Part shown: positions 24,890 through 33,942 of the stretch, one piece after another
Numbering within the stretch: position 1 is the stretch's first letter
Layout of the letters: each line of letters begins with the position of its first letter
Assembly (NCBI GenBank): GCA_964242575.1
Contig: CAXTCN010000017.1
Location: 1 to 64,000, forward strand
Direction of reading: 5' to 3'
Origin: JANPPS01 sp964242575
Lineage (GTDB): Bacteria; Pseudomonadota; Alphaproteobacteria; Acetobacterales; Acetobacteraceae
Length of the DNA: 64,000 nt
Position numbers and translations under genes: made by a program
The notes under the pieces: model-generated
What the model saw: only the letters and a program-made list of their open reading frames with translations
Databases searched by the model: none
Told to the model about the DNA's origin: nothing

Positions 24890-26845
24890 TTGCCCGACCC
24901 ACGCCGCCTGGCCGACGCCATCCGCTTCCTTTCGATGGATGCCATCGTGCGCGCGGGCGAGGGCCATCCCGGCACGCCGCTGGGTGCAGCCGAGATTTGC
25001 ACGGCGCTGTTCACCCGCCACCTGAAGTTCAACCCAACTGACCCCTTGTGGTTCGACCGCGACCGCTTCGTGCTCTCCAACGGCCATGGCTCGATGCTGC
25101 TCTATGCGCTGCTGCACCTGACGGGGTATGCGGGCATCGGCATCGAGGACATCCGGCGCTTCCGCGAGCTGGGCTCGCCCTGCGAGGGCCACCCGGAGCG
25201 CGCGCCGGCGCGCGGCATCGAGGTGACGACGGGCCCGCTCGGCCAGGGCATCGCCAATGCGGCCGGCATGGCGCTGGCCGAGGCATTCCTCGCGGCGCGG
25301 CTGGGCAGGGCGCTGGTGGACCACCGGACTTATGCCTTGGTCGGCGACGGCTGCCTGCAGGAGGGGGTGGCGCATGAGGTGGCCTCGCTGGCGGGGCACC
25401 TGCGGCTCGGCAAGCTGTGCTGGTTGTGGGACGACAACCTGATGACCGATGACGGGGCGATCGGCCTTGCCGCCAGCGAGGACATGCCGGCCCGCTTCCG
25501 CGCCGCCCACTGGCACGTGCAGGAGGTGGACGGGCACGACGTGGAGGCGGTCTCGGCGGCGCTGCTGCTGGCAGAGGCCGATGCGCGGCCGAGCCTCATC
25601 GCCTGCCGCACCGTGATCGGCCGCGGGCTGCCCGGGATCGAGGGCACGCGGGCCGCGCATTCCGGGCGGCTGACGCGCGAAATCACCGATGCGGCGCGGG
25701 CGGCGCTCGGCTGGGGGCATCCGGCCTTCGCCGTGCCCGATGACGTGGCGCAGGCCTGGCGGGAGGCGGGGCGGCGCTCGCTGCCGGAGCATGCCGCCTG
25801 GCAGGCGCGCACGGCGGCGCTGGAGCCGGCGCGGCGGCGCGAGTTGGACCGGCTGCGCGAGGGGCGGCTGCCGGAGGGGTGGCAGGACGACTTGCGGGAG
25901 TTCGCCGCCCGCGCGCATGGCCCGCAGCCGGGCTGGAAGCTCTCGGGGGAGTTGCAGGACATCGCCGCCGCCGCCATCCCGGAGCTGCTGTCGGGCGCGC
26001 CGGACTTGGAGGGGGCGACGCAGCACAAGCGGCGGCTGGGCGCCTTCACGGCCGAGAACCCCGCCGGCCGCTATGTGCATTATGGGGTGCGCGAGCACGC
26101 GATGGGCGCGATGCTGAATGGCATGGCCGCGCATGGCGGCGTGGTGCCAACGGGCATCACCTACATGATGTTCTCGGACTACCTGCGGCCCACGCTGCGA
26201 CTGGCGGCCATGATGAAGCTGCCGGTGTGCTTCGCCTTCAGCCATGACAGCATCGGCATCGGCCGCAACGGGCCGACGCACCAACCAGTGGAGTGCCTCG
26301 CCGCGCTGCGGGCCATCCCGGAAATGTGGGTGCTGCGCCCGGCCGATGCCGTGGAGGCCGCCGAGTGTTGGGAGCTGGCGCTGGGGCGGCGCGACGGGCC
26401 GTCCTGCCTCGTTTTCGCCCGGCAGGCGCTGGAGCCTACCGGGCGCGCAAGCGGGGAGAACCGTTCGGCGCGCGGGGCCTATGTGCTGGCGGAGGCCGGG
26501 TGCGGGCCGCGCCGGGTCACCTTGCTGGCCACCGGCTCGGAGGTGGGGCTGGCGTTGCGGGCGCGGGCGGTGCTGGAGGCGCGGGGCACCGCCACCGCCG
26601 TCGTTTCGATGCCGTGCTGGGAGCTGTTCGAAGCGCAGCCGGCGGCGTATCGCACTGCCGTGCTCGGGCCGGGCACGCGGCGGGTGGGGATCGAGGCGGC
26701 GGTGCGGCTTGGCTGGGATCGCTGGATTGGAGATGACGGCGTGTTCATCGGCATGGCAGGCTTCGGCGCCTCGGGCGCGGAGGCCGAGCTGTGGGAGCAT
26801 TTCGGCATCACCGAGGCAGCGGTGGTAGCGGCGGCGCCCGCGTGA
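24890..26845 (+). CDS. tkt: Transketolase, full length
   Basis: Thiamine-diphosphate enzyme of 651 residues interconverting sugar phosphates by two-carbon transfer. Seen in order: GEGHPGTPLGAAE near residue 26, RFVLSNGHGSMLLYALL, GDGCLQEGVAHEVASLAG with NLMTDDG as the cofactor motif, HYGVREHAMGAMLNGMA with the catalytic Glu near residue 405, and VLRPADAVEAAECW. The start is TTG at 24890 with AGGGGA nine bases upstream, giving the usual length; an upstream in-frame ATG would overlap lysR. It diverges from lysR and from the operon holding a split transketolase, an unusual doubling. Confidence 0.9.
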   Translation: MPDPRRLADAIRFLSMDAIVRAGEGHPGTPLGAAEICTALFTRHLKFNPTDPLWFDRDRFVLSNGHGSMLLYALLHLTGYAGIGIEDIRRFRELGSPCEGHPERAPARGIEVTTGPLGQGIANAAGMALAEAFLAARLGRALVDHRTYALVGDGCLQEGVAHEVASLAGHLRLGKLCWLWDDNLMTDDGAIGLAASEDMPARFRAAHWHVQEVDGHDVEAVSAALLLAEADARPSLIACRTVIGRGLPGIEGTRAAHSGRLTREITDAARAALGWGHPAFAVPDDVAQAWREAGRRSLPEHAAWQARTAALEPARRRELDRLREGRLPEGWQDDLREFAARAHGPQPGWKLSGELQDIAAAAIPELLSGAPDLEGATQHKRRLGAFTAENPAGRYVHYGVREHAMGAMLNGMAAHGGVVPTGITYMMFSDYLRPTLRLAAMMKLPVCFAFSHDSIGIGRNGPTHQPVECLAALRAIPEMWVLRPADAVEAAECWELALGRRDGPSCLVFARQALEPTGRASGENRSARGAYVLAEAGCGPRRVTLLATGSEVGLALRARAVLEARGTATAVVSMPCWELFEAQPAAYRTAVLGPGTRRVGIEAAVRLGWDRWIGDDGVFIGMAGFGASGAEAELWEHFGITEAAVVAAAPA

Positions 26846-26941
26846 GCACGGCAATGCTCCGCAACTGTTGCGCGCTGGCTGTCGGAGAGAAGGGCATCAG
26901 GACGTGCGAGGTGTTCACGCCACAAGAGATGCTCTCCTGCA

Positions 26942-27079
26942 TCACGCTCTCCTCCAGGTTTCGACCGCTCGCCCAACGGCGGCGATTGCGGCATTGCGGC
27001 CATCGAAGGAGGCTTTCGTCTCCGTGATGTAAACGCTCACAATCATTGGCTTGCTGTCCGGCGGCCAAATCACGGCGAC
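26942..27079 (-). pseudogene. Remnant of a class A beta-lactamase (C-terminus only)
   Basis: A 45-codon stretch reads VAVIWPPDSKPMIVSVYITE, then TKASFDGRNAAIAAVGRAV and ends in a stop. This matches the last strand and terminal helix of class A beta-lactamases (the part following the KTG box). The frame is interrupted by a TGA immediately upstream at about 27080, and no KTG, SDN or S-x-x-K motif is found in any frame of the surrounding 400 bp. It is therefore a decayed fragment without function. The remaining parts of 26846-27239 show no gene. Confidence 0.6.
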
Positions 27080-27239
27080 TCAGGGCGACGTAGGTTGGAG
27101 GGACGGCAACCAATTGCCCAAGCTCGTCCAGGACACCACCTCCCATTGCAAGACGCCCAGGCCACCAATATGCCGTTGCAAAAGGCTGCTTAGTCACGCC
27201 GTCACCTGAACGAAGAAGCGCAGACTCTCGGCACCCGCC

Positions 27240-29315
27240 ATGCGACCCCCCGTAGGCATGGGCTCATCACGACCGATCATCGCGTCCACAACGCCAGACC
27301 GCCTGCGCCGCCGCCGATGGCTGAGGGTGGCGCTGGTCGCCCAATTGGCCGCCGCCGCCGTTTTGCTCTGCCGTGAGTTGACCTGGCTCCAGCCTGCCGA
27401 GCTGGCGGCTTATGACCAGTTGGTCGCTGCGTGGGCCGGCCGGGACTCCAGTGAGCGCATTCTCCTCGCCTCGGTCACGGAGGCGGACATCGGCCAGTAC
27501 GGCTGGCCCTTGCGGGACGAGGATCTGGCCCTCCTGCTCAGGCGCCTGACCGCTTGGGGAGCCCGCGCCATCGGCGTCGATATTTACCGCGACCGTTCCC
27601 TGCCTCCCGGCAGCGAGACGCTTGCCGACTTCCTGGCGCAGCATCGAGGGATCACTTGGGTTTATAAGCTTCCCGACGAGACTAGTGGGGGCGTTTCGCC
27701 GCCGCCCATGCTGGCCGATACCCCGCGCGCCGTGCTCGCCGACGTTGTCACCGACGCGGGGGGCGTGGTCCGGCGCGGCCTGCTCGCCGCCACCGATGCG
27801 CGCACGAAGCGAAGCGTCCGCACGCTGGGCATGGCGCTTGCCGAACAGTACGCCGGCCAGGGTCTGCGGGCGATGGGCGACGATGCCGCCCTGGGCGGCA
27901 ACCGTGTCGTGCTCGTCACCCCGAGCTTCGGCCCGTACGCGCGGGTGGACGCCGCCGGCTACCAAACCCTGCTCGACTTCCGCGGCGGGCGGGACCGCTT
28001 CCGGCGGCTGAGCCTCAGCGACCTCATGCAGAGCGACGACGCCGCCACCCTGGTGCGCGGGCGCGCCGTGTTGATCGGCACCGAGGCGCCGAGCGTGAAC
28101 GACAGCTTTGCCACCCCTTTCAGCACCGGCTGGCACGGCGGCGCGCCGCTCAGCGGGGTCATGCTGCACGCGCATGTGGCTGATCAGTTGCTCCGCATCC
28201 ACGCCGGCGAGGCAGCCGGCCGGACTGCCCTGCCGAGGGCCGCAGACGCGGCGATCATCTGGGCGTGCTCCATGGCCGCTGCGGCAACGGCCCTGGCGCT
28301 CCCGTCGGCCGGCCTCGTCTTCGCGGCTTCCATCACCGCCGGCGCCGGGCTGATTGCTTGGGCGGCCTACGCGCTGTTCGGCGCGGGACTGATCCTGCCC
28401 GGCGTTCCCGCCATACTCGCTTGGACCAGCGCCGCCATGGGCGCCATCTGGGTGCTGCACGGCATCGGCATCCGCGAGAGGCTGCGCCTCAGGCGCAGCT
28501 TCGAGCATTACCTCGACCCCCGGATCATCGAGGACATGCTCGCCGCCGGAACCATGCCAAGCTTCGGCGGCGAGCGCCGCGAAGTCACCGTCATGTTCAC
28601 CGACATCGCGGGCTTCACCACGCTTGCGGAGACACTGCCGGCGGAGCAGGTCGCGGCGCTGCTGCGCGACTACTTCAACGGCGTCTGCCCCGCTATCCTG
28701 GCCTGCGGCGGCCTGTTGAGCGTGTTCCACGGCGACGGCCTGCAGGTATTGTTCGGCGCCCCGCGGCAACAAGATGACCACGCCGACTGCGCGGTTGATG
28801 CGGCCCTGGGCATTGACGCGTTCGCGCGCCGCTTCAGCGCGCAACAGCGCGAGCGGGGCGTCGAGTTCGGCGCGACGCGCATCGGCGTGCACACCGGCGT
28901 AGCCCTGGTCGGGAATGTCGGGACGCCAGCGCGGCTGAACTACGGGGCGGTCGGGGACGTGGTGAACACCGCGTCCCGGCTTGAGGGCCTCAATAAGCGG
29001 GTCGGCACGCGGATTGCCGTGTCCGGCGAGACGGCACAGCGCTGCGCACGGCATTGTTTTCGTCCCATTGGCGAGTTCGTGCTGCACGGACGCCGCGACG
29101 CGCTTGCGGTTTTGACGCCGCTCACCGAAGCAGAGGCGATGGACCAGCCGCGCGTTCTGCGATACGAGGCCGCCTACGCCGCCCTTCGCGCCGGGCATCC
29201 CGGGGCCGGTGCGATGTTCCTGGCGTTGGAGCAGGACGACCCTTGCGTCACCTTCCACCGCGCGCGGCTCTCCGCCGGAGAGCTGGGAGTCCGCTGCATT
29301 ATGAAGGACAAGTGA
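27240..29315 (+). CDS. CHASE2-domain class III adenylate/guanylate cyclase
   Basis: Membrane sensor-cyclase of 691 residues. After a membrane segment at about 30-45 comes an extracytoplasmic CHASE2 domain (about 50-325; WPLRDEDLALLLRRL, GARAIGVDIYRD, RGRAVLIGTEAPSVND). Three membrane helices follow (about 335-415), then the cyclase (about 440-640) with VMFTDIAGFTTLAE, FHGDGLQVLFGAP and GDVVNTASRLE. Both metal Asp residues and the transition-state Asn/Arg are present, but the usual substrate-binding Lys before the second metal motif is Ser 494. It overlaps the CHAT gene (TGATG), and a Crp-family regulator lies 9 kb away. Confidence 0.88.
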   Translation: MRPPVGMGSSRPIIASTTPDRLRRRRWLRVALVAQLAAAAVLLCRELTWLQPAELAAYDQLVAAWAGRDSSERILLASVTEADIGQYGWPLRDEDLALLLRRLTAWGARAIGVDIYRDRSLPPGSETLADFLAQHRGITWVYKLPDETSGGVSPPPMLADTPRAVLADVVTDAGGVVRRGLLAATDARTKRSVRTLGMALAEQYAGQGLRAMGDDAALGGNRVVLVTPSFGPYARVDAAGYQTLLDFRGGRDRFRRLSLSDLMQSDDAATLVRGRAVLIGTEAPSVNDSFATPFSTGWHGGAPLSGVMLHAHVADQLLRIHAGEAAGRTALPRAADAAIIWACSMAAAATALALPSAGLVFAASITAGAGLIAWAAYALFGAGLILPGVPAILAWTSAAMGAIWVLHGIGIRERLRLRRSFEHYLDPRIIEDMLAAGTMPSFGGERREVTVMFTDIAGFTTLAETLPAEQVAALLRDYFNGVCPAILACGGLLSVFHGDGLQVLFGAPRQQDDHADCAVDAALGIDAFARRFSAQQRERGVEFGATRIGVHTGVALVGNVGTPARLNYGAVGDVVNTASRLEGLNKRVGTRIAVSGETAQRCARHCFRPIGEFVLHGRRDALAVLTPLTEAEAMDQPRVLRYEAAYAALRAGHPGAGAMFLALEQDDPCVTFHRARLSAGELGVRCIMKDK

Positions 29316-31600
29316 TGCGAGTACGGCACCTCCTGCTCGGCGCTTTCCTTGCCCTGGCTGGCGTGATCTCCCCGGCGCAGGCCGGCCCGCGGGAGGACCG
29401 GCAGGCGGCGCTGGATTTGCTGGGGCGCGGCACTGCAGCCTTCAACGTCGGCGACGCCCTCGCTGCCACACGGCACTGGACGGAAGCCATTCGCCTTTGC
29501 CGGCTCGCCGGCGCTCCACGCCTGGAGGCCGAAGCGCTGGCCCGGCGCGGCGAGGCTTACAGGGTGGAAGGCCAGTTTCGCGAAGCATCCGAGGACCTGA
29601 CCGCCGCCCTGGCCCGGGCACGGGCAGCGAACGACGAGCCTATGATTGCCGCCGCCAGCGGCGCACTAGGCAACCTGGCCTTCATGTCGCGCCGGACTGC
29701 GGCGGCTGAACCGTTGTTGCTGGACAGCCAGGCCCGTGCGCGCCGGCTGGGCGATGCGGCCGTGGCAGGCGCGAGCGCCAATGACCTCGGCAACCTGTAT
29801 GCCGTGACGGAGCGGCCGCAGCAGGCCGCCCGGGCCTACGCGGAGGCGGTCCAACATGCCGAGGCGGCCAATGACCCTGCCTTGGCCGCGACAGCCGAGA
29901 CCAACGCCGGGCGGCTTGCCCTCGAAAGCCGGGACCCGAACCGGGCCGCGGCCCTGCTGCGCGGCGCGACGGACCGGCTGGTCCGCATGGAACCCAGCTA
30001 CCCCGTGGCGTTGGCGCTCATTGCCGCCGGCACGGCCGCCACCATGGGCGAGCAGCCGTTGCCGGCGCCGCTCGCGGGGGTGTCCCAGCAGGCCTTCGAG
30101 GCCGCCGAGGCGATTGCCGGACGGCTGGGGAATGCGGCGCTTGGTTCGCTTGCCCTCGGCGGCCTTGGGCGCTTGCACGAATGGACCGGACGCCTGAACG
30201 AGGCAGCCCGCCTCACCCAGCAGGCGTTGTTTCAGGCACAGCGGGCCGCGGCGCCGGACATCCTGTTCCGCTGGGAGTGGCAGCAGGCGCGGATCGACCG
30301 TGCCCTCGGGCGCGACGACGCGGCTCTGGCGGGCCTCCGGCGCTCCGTGGCCACCCTGCAATCGGTCCGCCAGGACATCCCCATCGATTACCGGGAGGGA
30401 CGGTCCTCGTTCCAGGCGACGTTCGGTCCCCTTTACACCCAGCTCGCCGATCTGCTGCTGCGGCGTGCCGGAAGCGGTGGCCGGAACGCCACGGCGCTGG
30501 TCCTTGAAGCGCGCGAGATGCTGGAAAGGCTGAAGGAGGCCGAGCTTCAAGACTATTATCGGGACTCCTGCATCGTGAACTTCGAGGCGAAGCAGCGCGG
30601 CATTGAGACCGTCGCGCCGGACACGGCGGTCGTCTATCCGGTGATCCTACCGGACCGGCTGGAGCTTCTGGTGAGCGTCGGCGAGGACCACCGGCAGATC
30701 GTCGTCCCCATCGCCGAGCCGCGCCTGCGGGCGGAGGTGGAGCAGTTCCGCCTGCTGCTCGAACGGCGCTCCACCAACGAGTTCCTGGCGCCGGCGCAGC
30801 GGCTGCATGACCTCATTGTCCGGCCCATTGACGCCTTGCTCGCCGGGCGCGGGATTGGCACGCTGGTGATCGTGCCCGACGGCATCTTGCGCACCGTCCC
30901 GTTCGCCGCGTTGCACGATGGCAAGCGCTTTCTCATTGAGCGCTATGCGTTGGGGATGGTGCCGGGGCTGCGGCTGGTGGACCCGCGGCCGCTCGGGTCC
31001 GTAACGCCGCGGACGCTCGCCCTCGGCCTCTCGCAGAGCCGCCAAGGCTTTCCGGCCTTGCCGAGCGTCGTGTCGGAGCTGGAAGGCATACGCCGGCTGC
31101 AGGGCGGCACCAGCCTGCTCAACGGCGCCTTCCTGCGGCCACGGTTCGCGCGTGAGCTGCGCGACGTGGACTACAGCGTCGTGCACATCGCCTCGCACGG
31201 CGAGTTCGGGGCCGACCCTAGCCGGACCTTCGTCCTGGCCTACGACGGCCGGCTCACTCTCGATGACCTGGAGAACAGCATCAAGCTGGCCCGCTTCCGC
31301 GAGCCGGGACTTGAGCTCCTGGTGCTGAGCGCCTGCCAGACCGCGGCCGGCGACGACCGGGCGGCGCTTGGCTTGGCCGGGCTGGCGCTCAAGGCCGGCG
31401 CGCGGAGCGCGTTGGCGACGCTCTGGTTGGTCAGCGACCAAGCCTCGGGCCTGTTGGCAGTGGAGTTCTACAGGCAAATGCAGGGCGGGACCACGAAGGC
31501 GGGCGCGCTGCAGGCCGCGCAACTTGTCATGCTGGCGGACCCGCTGCTGGGCCATCCGGCCTATTGGGCGTCATTCCTGCTGATCGGCAACTGGCTTTGA
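29315..31600 (+). CDS. TPR-CHAT (caspase-like) protein, exported
   Basis: A 761-residue protein with a signal peptide (MRVRHLLLGAFLALAGVI, cleavage near AQAG), about six TPR-like helical repeats (residues 35-400) and a C-terminal CHAT protease domain. The predicted catalytic dyad is His 628 (IASHGEF) and Cys 674 (LSACQTAAG). CHAT proteins of this layout are often found with CHASE2 cyclases, DUF928 proteins and two-partner secretion genes. The ATG overlaps the cyclase stop by one base. It could process the adhesin encoded nearby, which is inference. Confidence 0.87.
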   Translation: MRVRHLLLGAFLALAGVISPAQAGPREDRQAALDLLGRGTAAFNVGDALAATRHWTEAIRLCRLAGAPRLEAEALARRGEAYRVEGQFREASEDLTAALARARAANDEPMIAAASGALGNLAFMSRRTAAAEPLLLDSQARARRLGDAAVAGASANDLGNLYAVTERPQQAARAYAEAVQHAEAANDPALAATAETNAGRLALESRDPNRAAALLRGATDRLVRMEPSYPVALALIAAGTAATMGEQPLPAPLAGVSQQAFEAAEAIAGRLGNAALGSLALGGLGRLHEWTGRLNEAARLTQQALFQAQRAAAPDILFRWEWQQARIDRALGRDDAALAGLRRSVATLQSVRQDIPIDYREGRSSFQATFGPLYTQLADLLLRRAGSGGRNATALVLEAREMLERLKEAELQDYYRDSCIVNFEAKQRGIETVAPDTAVVYPVILPDRLELLVSVGEDHRQIVVPIAEPRLRAEVEQFRLLLERRSTNEFLAPAQRLHDLIVRPIDALLAGRGIGTLVIVPDGILRTVPFAALHDGKRFLIERYALGMVPGLRLVDPRPLGSVTPRTLALGLSQSRQGFPALPSVVSELEGIRRLQGGTSLLNGAFLRPRFARELRDVDYSVVHIASHGEFGADPSRTFVLAYDGRLTLDDLENSIKLARFREPGLELLVLSACQTAAGDDRAALGLAGLALKAGARSALATLWLVSDQASGLLAVEFYRQMQGGTTKAGALQAAQLVMLADPLLGHPAYWASFLLIGNWL

Positions 31601-31617
31601 CGAAGGGGTTGAACGTT

Positions 31618-32313
31618 ATGGGCACCAGGCGAGCGTTGTTCGGCATGGCCCTTGGCATGGCCGTGGCGGGACGGACCGGGTCGGCGCAACCCGGCGGCCC
31701 GCCACAGGGCCAGGCGAGGGACGAGGGCGGCCTGGCAAACCGCGGGGCGCCCACCGGGCGGATCGGCGCCGCCACGCGCGGCGCCCGCGACGACAACATG
31801 GGATTGGCGCTCGACCTGGTCGCTCCGTTGCAGGGCGTGGGCCTCACCTCGGTCGATCAGCCCACGCTGTGCTACCTCCTGTCCGGCCGGACCACCCAGC
31901 CCATGCGGCTGGCCATCAGCACGCCGGGCCGGGCACGTCCGCTGGCGAACCTTGATCTTCCGCGCGCCCCGGCACCGGGTTTTGGGATCATCCGTTTGCG
32001 CGACCATGGCGTCCGGCTCGCCCCGAACCTGCTCTGCGTATGGTCGCTGACCCTGGCGCCCGACCCGCGCGCGCCCTCGCAGGACATGGTTGGCAGCGCC
32101 CTTATCCAGTACCGGCCGGGCGATGCAGCGTTTGAGGCGGCAAGGCGCGAAGCCGCTCCCGACCGTCGCATCGCGGCGCTCGCGCGCGCCGGGTACTGGT
32201 ATGACGCGGTTGCGCTGGCGGAGCGGAACCAGGGCAGCGACCGCGGCGCAGCCCTGGCCGCGCTGCTCGAACAGGAGGGGCTGCGCATGGCCGCTGTCCC
32301 TGACAGGGGCTGA
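31618..32313 (+). CDS. DUF928 domain protein, exported
   Basis: A 231-residue protein beginning with an Arg-rich leader (MGTRRALFGMALGMAVAG). The domain pattern is GRIGAATRG, DLVAPLQGVGLTSVDQPTLC, and a Trp-containing strand VWSLTLAPDPRAPSQD, as in DUF928 proteins of cyanobacterial CHAT/hemagglutinin clusters. It follows the CHAT gene by 17 bp in the same operon. The function is unknown; it may help assembly or regulation of the secreted adhesin. Confidence 0.7.
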   Translation: MGTRRALFGMALGMAVAGRTGSAQPGGPPQGQARDEGGLANRGAPTGRIGAATRGARDDNMGLALDLVAPLQGVGLTSVDQPTLCYLLSGRTTQPMRLAISTPGRARPLANLDLPRAPAPGFGIIRLRDHGVRLAPNLLCVWSLTLAPDPRAPSQDMVGSALIQYRPGDAAFEAARREAAPDRRIAALARAGYWYDAVALAERNQGSDRGAALAALLEQEGLRMAAVPDRG

Positions 32314-32322
32314 ACGCCGCCC

Positions 32323-33942
32323 TCAAAACAGGCTCGTGACGATCCTGAAATGCACGCCCTTGTCCTGGAGCGCGTTGCCGGAGTCGACCCGGCGCAACGC
32401 CTGCCCGTAGTACACCTCGGCGGCGGTCCCGAACCCAATCAGCCAGCGCACGCCCAGGCCAACGCTCGACAGGTTGGAGTTCGACGGCGTGGCCCGCCGG
32501 GTGTTCCACCCAAAGCCGTGGTCGTAGAACGGCGCGAGCTGGATGGTGCCGGCGTCGGTGTTGGCGCCGAGGAACGGCACCGGCAGCCGGCCGACCGGCA
32601 CGCGCAGCTCGAGCGTGCCGACGACGGCGTTGTCGGTGGCCGCCAGGTACTCCCGGTAGCCGCGGACGGTCGAGACGCCGCCCAGCACGAACTGCTCGAT
32701 CGGGAACAGCGGGTCGTTGCTGAGTTGCAGGCTGCCGCGCGCCAGCAACTCCCAGTCTCTGAACACGCGGCGGACGTACTGCGCCTGGCCCAGCCAGGAA
32801 AAGAACCGCCCGGTCGGCGGCGTGCGGGTCACGGTGGCGCCCAGGGCATCGATCCCGACGCTGAACGTGGACCGCAAGGCCACGACCCGCTCGGCGTTGC
32901 GGTCAAGCCAGTCCTGGTAGAACCGCAGCGCAGTGACGTTGGTCCGGCTGTCGTCGGCGCCGGAAAAGGAGAACGGCTCGTTCAGCAGGAACGTCCGGCT
33001 GCGCCGCCACTCCAGCGACAGGCCGAGCGTCAGGGCCTGTTCCGGCGTACGGTAGAACGGCCGGCTCAACCCAAGGCCGATGCTGTCGTATCGGCTGGTG
33101 ATGTCCAGCGCACTGAGGCTCCGGGTGATGACCAGCGTGTCGTTCACGTCATAACGCAAGCTCAGCCGGGTGTCGTCGCTGGCGATGGGCAAGGAGTAGC
33201 TGACCGCGCCGTCGTTGATCCCTTGGCTCCGCCCGTACTGCGCCGCCAAGACGTCGCCCACGCCCAGCAGGTTCGTGATGGCGCCCTGCAACTGGCCGCG
33301 CACTTCGCCCACGGTGGGCGACTGGCTGTTGGCGACCTGGGCCGAAAGCGAGATGCGGCTCGCCTCCGCGACGTCCCCGATCAAGCGCGCCTCCCCCGGC
33401 GCGAGGCCGGGCTGGATGCTGAGGTTGAGGCGGCTCAAGGCGGGGTCTTGCAGCAGGATTTGCTGCTGCCGCCCGAGGTCGTTCACGTTGAACGGGACGG
33501 AGACGCCGCGCCGGAGCCGGTCCGCCAGGTAGGATGACCGGTAATGGCGGTTGCCGGTCACCTCGATGTCGGTCAGCCGGCCCTCAATGGCCTGCAGAAC
33601 AAGCACGCCGCCGGCGACGGCCTGGTTCGGCACCACGACGCCCGAGTTGATGTAGCCGCGGTCCACATAAAGCAGCGTGACCTGCCGCCGGATGTCCTCA
33701 AGGTCCTGCAGCCCGACCGGGCGGCCGAGGAACGGCGCTGCCACGCCATCGATGTCGGCCTGGCCGAGCACGGAGCTGCCGTCGAGCCGCACCCCCTCAA
33801 GCAGGAAACGCACGTCGCTGGGCAGGCCGGTCCGGACCGCCGGCGGTGGCCGGGCCGGCGGCGCCGGTTGCGCTGCGGCCGGTCCGCCACCGTGCAGCAG
33901 GACAGCCAAAGCGCCAAGGCGGCACGGCCAGCCTACCCGCAC
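32323..33942 (-). CDS. Two-partner secretion outer-membrane transporter (TpsB, ShlB/FhaC family)
   Basis: Outer-membrane beta-barrel of 539 residues that exports the TpsA adhesin. A signal peptide ends near AAAQPAPP. Two POTRA domains follow (FLLEGVRLDGSSVLGQADI, LVLQAIEGRLTDIEVTG), then a 16-strand barrel with the hallmark TVRGYREY near residue 425 and a C-terminal Phe. The start is GTG at 33942; the gene overlaps the end of tpsA by 10 bp, so the two are co-translated. It converges with the DUF928 gene only 9 bp away. Confidence 0.92.
   Translation of the reverse strand: MRVGWPCRLGALAVLLHGGGPAAAQPAPPARPPPAVRTGLPSDVRFLLEGVRLDGSSVLGQADIDGVAAPFLGRPVGLQDLEDIRRQVTLLYVDRGYINSGVVVPNQAVAGGVLVLQAIEGRLTDIEVTGNRHYRSSYLADRLRRGVSVPFNVNDLGRQQQILLQDPALSRLNLSIQPGLAPGEARLIGDVAEASRISLSAQVANSQSPTVGEVRGQLQGAITNLLGVGDVLAAQYGRSQGINDGAVSYSLPIASDDTRLSLRYDVNDTLVITRSLSALDITSRYDSIGLGLSRPFYRTPEQALTLGLSLEWRRSRTFLLNEPFSFSGADDSRTNVTALRFYQDWLDRNAERVVALRSTFSVGIDALGATVTRTPPTGRFFSWLGQAQYVRRVFRDWELLARGSLQLSNDPLFPIEQFVLGGVSTVRGYREYLAATDNAVVGTLELRVPVGRLPVPFLGANTDAGTIQLAPFYDHGFGWNTRRATPSNSNLSSVGLGVRWLIGFGTAAEVYYGQALRRVDSGNALQDKGVHFRIVTSLF

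Noticed and set aside
24806..26854. A 682-codon minus-strand frame opposite the transketolase
   Set aside because: Antisense shadow; the plus-strand transketolase motifs are complete.
27267..29258. A 663-codon minus-strand frame opposite the cyclase
   Set aside because: No recognisable domain and unnatural composition; the plus strand holds a full CHASE2 cyclase.
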